Assembly (NCBI GenBank): GCA_003242525.1
Contig: QGUU01000194.1
Location: 1 to 5,550 of the forward strand
Reading direction: 5' to 3'
From: Pseudomonadota bacterium
Lineage (GTDB): Bacteria; Pseudomonadota; Alphaproteobacteria; Rhizobiales; Rhizobiaceae
DNA: 5,550 bases
Shown here: positions 1-5,550 of the stretch, one piece after another
Position numbering within the stretch: the stretch's first letter is position 1
Layout: the number at the start of each line of letters is the position of its first letter
Made by a program: the position numbers and the translations under genes
Notes under the pieces: generated by a model
Database searches by the model: none
Told to the model about the DNA's origin: nothing
The model's input: only the letters and a program-made list of their open reading frames with translations

Positions 1-845
<845 letters not shown>

Positions 846-895
846 GGCCCCACCATGAACAAGCATGCTGCCCGCGTGGCCGTGTGGAGGCGATC

Positions 896-1084
896 ATGAA
901 GGGCCGGACGCCAATGATCGATGACAGGCATCCTGCAGGGATTGCAGTGCCGTCGACACGCCATGCGCCGCAGCACGCTTCGCGGGCGCCCGGCAAAAGG
1001 ACCGCCTGGTCCGGCCGCGGGGCACGCACGACATTGACCGAAACCGGGTTTACGGCCCTGTCCGTACTGCCGAACCTTTCCTAG
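896..1084 (+). CDS. Possible small ORF, 62 aa, unknown function
   Basis: This ORF lies between sucC and sucD and I do not recognise the protein. What speaks for it is the start: ggagg at 886-890 sits five bases before the ATG at 896, a better SD than that of any other gene in the window. The ATG overlaps the stop of a 14-codon ORF, and only 30 bases separate its TAG (1082-1084) from sucD. The predicted peptide is basic (7 Arg, 2 Lys, 3 His against 2 Asp and 1 Glu), has no Cys and no membrane segment, and looks low in complexity around residues 11-45. Against it, the third codon positions are less G/C-biased (roughly 70% by hand count) than the strong bias evident in the flanking genes, and short ORFs are common by chance in GC-rich DNA. 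It may be spurious or serve only to keep ribosomes moving towards sucD. Confidence 0.2.
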   Translation: MKGRTPMIDDRHPAGIAVPSTRHAPQHASRAPGKRTAWSGRGARTTLTETGFTALSVLPNLS

Positions 1085-1099
1085 AACGCTGACCGAAAC

Positions 1100-1114
1100 G
1101 GGGGCGCTGGCCGC
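1100..1114 (+). promoter_or_regulatory. Weak ribosome binding site of sucD
   Basis: A run of five G (1100-1104) lies ten bases before the sucD ATG and is the only SD-like stretch there. It follows directly on the second copy of the tgaccgaaac repeat. Its weakness suggests that sucD may depend on ribosomes arriving from upstream translation; this is an inference. Confidence 0.35.
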
Positions 1115-2026
1115 ATGTCCATTCTCGTTGACAAGAACACCAAGATCCTCGTCCAGGGCCTGACCGGCAAGACAGGCACCTTCCACACGGAGCAGGCGCT
1201 GGCCTATTACGGCACCCGGATGGTCGGCGGCATCCACCCGAAAAAGGGCGGAGAGACCTGGCATGGCAATGTCGGCGGCAAGCAGGTCGATCTGCCGATC
1301 TTCGCCTCGGTGGCCGAAGGCAAGGAAAGGACCGGCGCCACGGCCTCGGTTGTCTATGTGCCGCCGGCCGGGGCGGCGGACGCCATCATCGAGGCGATCG
1401 ATGCCGAGATTCCTTTCATAGTCTGCATTACCGAGGGTATTCCCGTCCTCGACATGGTCAGGGTCAAGGCCCGGCTTGAGCGTTCCAGGTCGCGATTGCT
1501 CGGCCCTAACTGCCCGGGCATTTTGACGCCCGAGCAGTGCAAGATCGGCATCATGCCCGGCAACATCTTCCGCAAGGGCTCGGTAGGCGTTGTTTCCCGT
1601 TCCGGAACGCTTACCTATGAGGCGGTGTTCCAGACCACCAATGTCGGTCTCGGCCAGACAACGGCCGTTGGCATCGGCGGCGACCCGGTCAAGGGCACCG
1701 AGTTCATAGACGTGCTCGAGATGTTCCTGGCAGACCCTGAAACGGAATCCATCATCATGATTGGCGAAATCGGCGGTTCCGCCGAAGAGGATGCCGCGCA
1801 GTTCCTCAAGGACGAGGCCAGGCGCGGCCGCAGGAAGCCGATGGCAGGCTTCATCGCTGGACGCACAGCCCCGCCCGGCCGCACCATGGGGCACGCTGGT
1901 GCCGTCATCTCCGGTGGCAAGGGCGGCGCGGAAGACAAGATCGCGGCCATGGAATCGGCCGGGATCAAGGTTTCGCCCTCACCGGCTCGCCTGGGCACCA
2001 CACTTGTGGAAGCTATCAAAGGGTAA
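1115..2026 (+). CDS. sucD: Succinyl-CoA synthetase (ADP-forming) alpha subunit
   Basis: The alpha subunit binds CoA and carries the histidine that is phosphorylated during catalysis; it pairs with SucC in the cytoplasm. The protein is 303 residues, slightly longer than the E. coli subunit and usual for alphaproteobacteria. The N-terminal Rossmann-like CoA-binding domain shows [10 protein letters not shown] at residues 15-24 and [10 protein letters not shown] at about 82-91. GPNCPGI at 130-136 is part of the ligase-family signature. The C-terminal domain has [10 protein letters not shown] at 161-170 and [17 protein letters not shown] at 255-271, where His260 matches the phosphohistidine (His246) of E. 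coli. The ATG at 1115 gives the canonical N-terminus [10 protein letters not shown]. Its SD is a plain G-run (1100-1104) about ten bases upstream. All key residues are present. The gene probably shares a transcript with sucC and sucA. It uses Arg freely, including clusters such as ARRGRRK at 235-241. Confidence 0.98.
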   Translation: MSILVDKNTKILVQGLTGKTGTFHTEQALAYYGTRMVGGIHPKKGGETWHGNVGGKQVDLPIFASVAEGKERTGATASVVYVPPAGAADAIIEAIDAEIPFIVCITEGIPVLDMVRVKARLERSRSRLLGPNCPGILTPEQCKIGIMPGNIFRKGSVGVVSRSGTLTYEAVFQTTNVGLGQTTAVGIGGDPVKGTEFIDVLEMFLADPETESIIMIGEIGGSAEEDAAQFLKDEARRGRRKPMAGFIAGRTAPPGRTMGHAGAVISGGKGGAEDKIAAMESAGIKVSPSPARLGTTLVEAIKG

Positions 2027-2215
2027 GGAACGGGCATACGGCTCCTCCGACCGAAGTTTTCGAACGGCAAAGGCCAAAGGCAATTGCCGGAGCAGGCAAC
2101 AAGGAAGCAGGCGGCAGGGCAACGGGTCAGACGGGTCGAAAGCCATATCGTCCCGCCGGCCCGTAGTCCTGCTCCCCGCCAACAGGAGACGGAGCGCGGC
2201 TCCGCGAACAAGGCG
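2027..2215 (+). other. sucD-sucA spacer, stop-free in the shared frame
   Basis: This 189-base spacer is exactly 63 codons long, and sucD and sucA are in the same frame. After the sucD TAA (2024-2026) there is no further stop before the sucA ATG at 2216. A TTG at 2084 could therefore formally extend SucA by 44 residues, but the extension (rich in Arg, Gln, Pro) does not resemble the known SucA N-terminus and has no good SD. The spacer has a 10-base palindrome ggcaattgcc at 2079-2088 and a short tandem repeat of acgggtc (2122-2128 and 2131-2137). I see no promoter with recognisable boxes and no terminator stem with a T-run. The last 30 bases form the start region of sucA. Confidence 0.6.
2184..2215 (+). 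promoter_or_regulatory. Ribosome binding region of sucA with hairpin between SD and start
   Basis: The best SD, aggag at 2184-2188, is 27 bases from the ATG at 2216, too far for direct use. Between them a perfect inverted repeat (cggagc 2190-2195, loop gcg, gctccg 2199-2204) can form a 6-bp hairpin. If it folds, the effective distance from the SD to the ATG falls to about 11 bases, a workable spacing. The SD can also pair with tcctg at 2167-2171 (with cagga 2183-2187), which would hide it. A closer aagg at 2210-2213 is only two bases from the ATG and is unlikely to serve. The pairing is seen in the sequence; use in vivo is inferred. Confidence 0.4.
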
Positions 2216-5203
2216 ATGGTACGGCAAGATCAGGCAAACGACCGGTTTTCCCTCACGTCTTTCCTCTACGGAGGCAATGCAGACTATATCGAGGCGCTCT
2301 ATGCGAGCTATCAGGAGGATCCCGCCTCGGTCGATCCCGAGTGGCGTGAATTCTTCGCGTCCCTGAAGGACGATGCGGCGGATGTGAAGAAGAGCGTGGC
2401 CGGCCCTTCATGGGCGCGGCCCTCCTGGCCGCCCACGGCCAATGGCGAGCTCGTGTCCGCTCTGGACGGCAATTGGGCGCTTGTCGAAAAGGCGGTCGAG
2501 AAGAAGATCAAGGACAAGGCGGCGGCCGGGGGCGCAACGCTGTCCCAGGAGGAAGTCCATCGGGCAACGCGGGACTCCGTGCGTGCCATCATGATGATCC
2601 GCGCCTTCCGCATGCGCGGGCATCTCCATGCAAACCTGGACCCGCTTGGCATTGCCACCCCGCCCGAGGACTACAACGAGCTGTCCCCGGAAAACTATGG
2701 CTTCACCGAGGCCGACTACGACAGGCCCATCTTCATCGACAATGTCCTGGGGCTGGAGTTCGCCACCATCCGGCAGATGCTGGACATTCTCAAGCGGACC
2801 TATTGCTCGACGCTTGGCGTCGAGTTCATGCATATTTCCGACCCTGAGGAGAAAGCCTGGATCCAGGCCCGCATCGAGGGCGTCGACAAGGAGATTTCCT
2901 TTACTCCCGAGGGCAAGAGGTCGATCCTGCAGAAGCTTATCGAGGCCGAAGGCTTCGAGCAGTTCATCGACGTAAAATACAAGGGCACCAAGCGGTTCGG
3001 GCTTGACGGCGGCGAGTCTCTGATTCCGGCGCTGGAGCAGATCATCAAGCGCGGCGGCCAGCTTGGCATGAAGGAGATCGTGCTGGGCATGGCTCATCGC
3101 GGCCGCCTGAACGTGCTTTCCCAGGTGATGGGCAAGCCGCACAGGGCCATTTTCCACGAATTCAAGGGCGGTTCCTTCACGCCCGACGACGTGGAAGGCT
3201 CGGGCGACGTGAAGTATCATCTGGGCGCCTCGTCTGACCGCGAATTCGACGGCAACAAGGTGCATCTGTCGCTGACCGCGAACCCGTCCCACCTGGAAAT
3301 CGTCGACCCGGTTGTCATGGGCAAGGCCCGCGCCAAGCAGGACCAGCTCTATGGCCGCAGCCGCGAGGAGATCGTCCCGCTGGTCGAGCGCGCCAAGGTC
3401 CTGCCGTTGCTCATCCATGGCGATGCAGCCTTTGCTGGCCAGGGCGTGGTCGCGGAGTGCTTCGGCCTGTCGGGCCTGCGCGGGCATCGCGTTGCCGGCA
3501 CGCTGCATTTCATCATCAACAACCAGATTGGCTTCACCACCAATCCGCGCTTCTCGCGCTCCTCGCCCTATCCGTCGGACGTGGCGAAGATGGTCGAGGC
3601 ACCGATCTTCCACGTCAATGGCGACGATCCGGAAGCAGTGGTCTACGCCGCCAAGATCGCGACCGAATACCGGATGAAGTTCCACAAGCCGGTCGTCATC
3701 GACATGTTCTGCTACCGGCGCTTCGGCCACAATGAGGGTGACGAACCCGCCTTCACGCAGCCGATCATGTATCGCGCCATCCGGTCCCACAAGACGACGG
3801 TGCAGCTCTACGCCGAAAAGCTGATCGCCGAAGGCCTGGTCACCCAAGCCGATGTCGACAGGATGAAGGCCGACTGGCGCGCGCACCTTCAAACCGAATG
3901 GGAAGTCGGCCAGCAGTACAAGCCCAACAAGGCGGACTGGCTGGACGGCGCCTGGACCGGGCTGCGCATCGCCGACAGCCAGGACGAACTTCGCCGCGGC
4001 AAGACGGCCGTGCCGGTAAAGACCCTGAAGGAAATCGGCAGGAAGCTGACCGAAGTACCGAAGGATTTCGAGGTACATCGCACCATCCAGCGATTTCTCG
4101 ACAATCGCCGCCACGCCATCGAAGCCGGCGAGGGCATCGACTGGGCGACCGCCGAAGCGCTGGCCTTCGGGTCGATCCTGCTCGAGGGCAACCCGGTCAG
4201 GCTTTCGGGCCAGGATTCGGAGCGCGGCACCTTCAGCCAGCGCCATTCGGTGCTTTACGATCAGCGCGACGAGCGGCGCTACATTCCGCTGAACAACCTC
4301 TCTGCCGCGCAGGCAGGCTATGAGGTCATCAATTCCATGCTGTCGGAAGAAGCGGTGCTCGGCTTCGAGTATGGTTACAGCCTTGCCGATCCGCGGGCTC
4401 TGACGCTGTGGGAGGCGCAGTTTGGCGATTTTGCCAATGGCGCGCAGGTCCTGTTCGACCAGTTCATTTCTTCCGGCGAACGCAAATGGCTGAGAATGTC
4501 CGGCCTGGTCTGCCTGCTGCCGCATGGCTACGAAGGCCAGGGACCGGAGCACTCCTCCGCGCGCCTGGAGCGATTCCTGCAGCTCTGCGCCGAAGACAAC
4601 ATGCAGGTCGCGAACTGCACCACGCCGGCCAACTATTTCCACATACTGCGCCGGCAGCTCAAGCGCGACTTCCGCAAGCCGCTGATCCTGATGACGCCGA
4701 AATCGCTGCTGCGGCACAAGCGGGCGGTTTCCACCATCGCGGAACTGTCAGGCGAAAGCTCGTTCCACCGGCTGCTGTGGGACGATGCGCAATATCTCGG
4801 CAACGAGCCCATCAAGCTGGTCAAGGATTCCAAGATTCGCCGCGTCGTGCTGTGCTCGGGCAAGGTCTATTACGATCTTTACGAGGAGCGCGAGAAGCGC
4901 GGAATCAACGACATCTACCTGCTGCGCGTCGAGCAGCTCTATCCTTTCCCCGCCAAGGCGCTGATCACGGAGCTGTCACGATTCCGCAATGCCGAAATGG
5001 TGTGGTGCCAGGAAGAGCCCAAGAACATGGGGGCGTGGTCGTTCATCGATCCTTACCTGGAATGGGTGCTCGCACATATCGATGCCAAGCACCAGCGCGT
5101 GCGCTACACTGGCAGGCCAGCCGCAGCCTCACCTGCGACAGGACTGATGTCGAAGCATCTGGAGCAGCTCGCCGCCTTCCTTGAAGACGCACTGGGCGGG
5201 TGA
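2216..5203 (+). CDS. sucA: 2-oxoglutarate dehydrogenase E1 component
   Basis: This is the thiamine diphosphate-dependent E1 of the 2-oxoglutarate dehydrogenase complex; it decarboxylates 2-oxoglutarate and transfers the succinyl group to the lipoyl arm of E2 (SucB). The product is 995 residues, the full rhizobial length. The N-terminus FLYGGNADYIEALY (16-29), followed by VDPEWREFF (39-47), is the segment that docks on E2. Then come KYKGTKRFGLDGGE (254-267), GMAHRGRLN (291-299; His294 matches an active-site His in E. coli), NPSHLE (356-361), and the cofactor and Mg site GDAAFAGQG (402-410) with IINNQIGF (433-440). Next is RRFGHNEGDEP (501-511). The second transketolase-like half has GQDSERGTFSQRH (665-677), GFEYGYS (716-722), LPHGYEGQGPEHSSAR (768-783) and TPKSLLRHK (827-835). 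The ATG at 2216 was chosen because MVRQDQAND leads into the conserved block. No key motif is missing. The two-half architecture without a fused E2 domain rules out the actinobacterial Kgd type. Confidence 0.98.
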   Translation: MVRQDQANDRFSLTSFLYGGNADYIEALYASYQEDPASVDPEWREFFASLKDDAADVKKSVAGPSWARPSWPPTANGELVSALDGNWALVEKAVEKKIKDKAAAGGATLSQEEVHRATRDSVRAIMMIRAFRMRGHLHANLDPLGIATPPEDYNELSPENYGFTEADYDRPIFIDNVLGLEFATIRQMLDILKRTYCSTLGVEFMHISDPEEKAWIQARIEGVDKEISFTPEGKRSILQKLIEAEGFEQFIDVKYKGTKRFGLDGGESLIPALEQIIKRGGQLGMKEIVLGMAHRGRLNVLSQVMGKPHRAIFHEFKGGSFTPDDVEGSGDVKYHLGASSDREFDGNKVHLSLTANPSHLEIVDPVVMGKARAKQDQLYGRSREEIVPLVERAKVLPLLIHGDAAFAGQGVVAECFGLSGLRGHRVAGTLHFIINNQIGFTTNPRFSRSSPYPSDVAKMVEAPIFHVNGDDPEAVVYAAKIATEYRMKFHKPVVIDMFCYRRFGHNEGDEPAFTQPIMYRAIRSHKTTVQLYAEKLIAEGLVTQADVDRMKADWRAHLQTEWEVGQQYKPNKADWLDGAWTGLRIADSQDELRRGKTAVPVKTLKEIGRKLTEVPKDFEVHRTIQRFLDNRRHAIEAGEGIDWATAEALAFGSILLEGNPVRLSGQDSERGTFSQRHSVLYDQRDERRYIPLNNLSAAQAGYEVINSMLSEEAVLGFEYGYSLADPRALTLWEAQFGDFANGAQVLFDQFISSGERKWLRMSGLVCLLPHGYEGQGPEHSSARLERFLQLCAEDNMQVANCTTPANYFHILRRQLKRDFRKPLILMTPKSLLRHKRAVSTIAELSGESSFHRLLWDDAQYLGNEPIKLVKDSKIRRVVLCSGKVYYDLYEEREKRGINDIYLLRVEQLYPFPAKALITELSRFRNAEMVWCQEEPKNMGAWSFIDPYLEWVLAHIDAKHQRVRYTGRPAAASPATGLMSKHLEQLAAFLEDALGG

Positions 5204-5242
5204 GCGGACTGGCAGGGAAACCTCGAATAACGGGAACGGATC
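5204..5242 (+). promoter_or_regulatory. sucA-sucB gap with weak ribosome binding site
   Basis: Thirty-nine bases separate the sucA TGA from the sucB ATG. They contain no terminator and no promoter, so sucB is co-transcribed with sucA. SD-like sequence is poor: cgga at 5237-5240 is only two bases from the ATG, and ggga at 5232-5235 is seven bases away. Confidence 0.4.
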
Positions 5243-5550
5243 ATGGCCATTGAAATCAAAGTCCCGACATTGGGCGAATCGGTCACCGAAGCGACCGTCG
5301 GCAAGTGGTTCAAGAAGGTAGGTGACGCCGTCGCCGTCGACGAGCCGCTGGTCGAACTGGAAACGGACAAGGTCACCATCGAAGTTCCCGCGCCGAGCGC
5401 CGGCTCTCTGGCCGAGATCGTGGTGAAGGAAGGCGATACGGTCAATGTCGGCGCCCTGCTTGGCTCGATCTCCGCGGGTGGCGCGGGCGGCGCCAGCGCG
5501 CAACGGGCAGCGCCAGAGCCCAAGCAGGCTGGGGCCGTCGCCCCGGGCTA
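5243..5550 (+). CDS. sucB: Dihydrolipoyllysine succinyltransferase (2-oxoglutarate dehydrogenase E2), 5' part
   Basis: E2 forms the core of the 2-oxoglutarate dehydrogenase complex and moves the succinyl group from E1 to CoA by way of a lipoyl-lysine arm. The window holds 102 complete codons from the ATG at 5243; the gene continues past the end. The N-terminal lipoyl domain is complete (about residues 2-76): it opens with [16 protein letters not shown] (7-22) and carries ETDKVTIEV, in which Lys43 is the residue that is lipoylated. KEGDTVNVG follows near the end of the domain. From about residue 78 an Ala/Gly/Pro-rich stretch begins the flexible linker that swings the domain between active sites. 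The E1/E3-binding domain and the catalytic acyltransferase domain are outside the window. The pattern GESVTEA and the position next to sucA favour 2-oxoglutarate dehydrogenase E2 over the pyruvate or branched-chain E2. The symbol odhB is also used. Confidence 0.97.
   Translation, partial: MAIEIKVPTLGESVTEATVGKWFKKVGDAVAVDEPLVELETDKVTIEVPAPSAGSLAEIVVKEGDTVNVGALLGSISAGGAGGASAQRAAPEPKQAGAVAPG

Larger units (their letters stand above)
846..1114 (+). other. Long sucC-sucD spacer with small ORFs and hairpins
   Basis: A 269-base spacer separates the two subunit genes; in many bacteria these genes abut or overlap. Both flanking proteins have normal ends, so this is extra DNA and not decayed coding sequence of either gene. 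It holds a 14-codon ORF (855-899, ATG start, weak gagg at 844-847) whose stop overlaps, as ATGA, the start of a 62-codon ORF (896-1084). It also holds small inverted repeats: 928-933 with 939-945 (one bulged base), 999-1003 with 1008-1012, and 1051-1055 with 1062-1066. The 10-base sequence tgaccgaaac occurs twice, at 1035-1044 and 1090-1099. No stem is followed by a T-run, so I see no intrinsic terminator. TTGACC at 1034-1039 has no acceptable -10 box at the right distance. Transcription most likely reads through. Confidence 0.6.

Noticed and set aside
1034..1062. Possible internal promoter for sucDAB with TTGACC as -35 box
   Set aside because: At spacings of 16-18 bases the -10 region is ccctgtcc, with nothing like a sigma-70 or rhizobial -10 element.
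1115..2026. Arg-for-Lys enrichment in SucD (for example around residues 116-128 and 235-241) as a sign of unusual origin
   Set aside because: The changes are conservative and surface-type, all catalytic residues are kept, and drift towards GC-rich Arg codons explains it; the comparison rests on memory only.
2079..2088. 10-base palindrome ggcaattgcc as an operator
   Set aside because: A single short palindrome with no matching site elsewhere in the window and no known regulator match; it could be chance.
2084..2215. TTG at 2084 as the start of SucA, adding 44 residues
   Set aside because: Homology to the known SucA N-terminus begins at the ATG at 2216; the added segment has no resemblance to it, and the TTG lies inside a palindrome with no SD of note.
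2408..4717. Antisense ORF of 769 codons opposite sucA
   Set aside because: It is the usual mirror frame of a long high-GC gene. The sequence is patterned by sucA codons, with no family motif and no plausible SD-led start context of its own.
4408..5184. A 258-codon + strand ORF inside sucA, and similar ones at 1761-2366 and 3898-4323
   Set aside because: These are out-of-frame shadows of sucD and sucA; the translated sequences lack any family motif, whereas the main frames are full of conserved ones.

Overview
The window is a stretch of central-metabolism genes, all on the + strand, in the order sucC (3' part), sucD, sucA, sucB (5' part). They encode the two subunits of succinyl-CoA synthetase, then the E1 and E2 components of the 2-oxoglutarate dehydrogenase complex. 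The order sucCDAB, the high G+C content and the close match of the proteins to familiar rhizobial versions point to an alphaproteobacterium of the order Hyphomicrobiales, most likely the Mesorhizobium/Phyllobacteriaceae group. The taxonomic call is from memory of these families, not from a search. In enterobacteria the order is sucABCD. In rhizobia mdh usually lies upstream of sucC, outside this window.

Layout: bases 1-845 are the last 280 codons of sucC. Bases 846-1114 are a 269-base spacer, unusually long between two subunit genes that need equal output; it holds a possible 62-codon small ORF with a good Shine-Dalgarno (SD) sequence and several small hairpins. sucD is 1115-2026. A 189-base spacer (2027-2215) follows, with no stop codon in the shared sucD/sucA frame and a ribosome-binding region built around a 6-bp hairpin. 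sucA is 2216-5203 (995 codons). After a 39-base gap, sucB starts at 5243 and runs off the end of the window, with its lipoyl domain complete.

Together the genes carry out two consecutive TCA-cycle steps. SucA decarboxylates 2-oxoglutarate with thiamine diphosphate and passes the succinyl group to the lipoyl arm of SucB, which makes succinyl-CoA. SucCD then cleaves succinyl-CoA to succinate with formation of a nucleoside triphosphate. The E3 component (lipoamide dehydrogenase) is not in the window. No terminator separates the genes, so one transcript is likely.

I see no mobile element, CRISPR array, tRNA or rRNA, defence gene or new multi-gene system here. The points worth a second look are the sucC-sucD spacer and the structured start region of sucA; both are modest and unproven.
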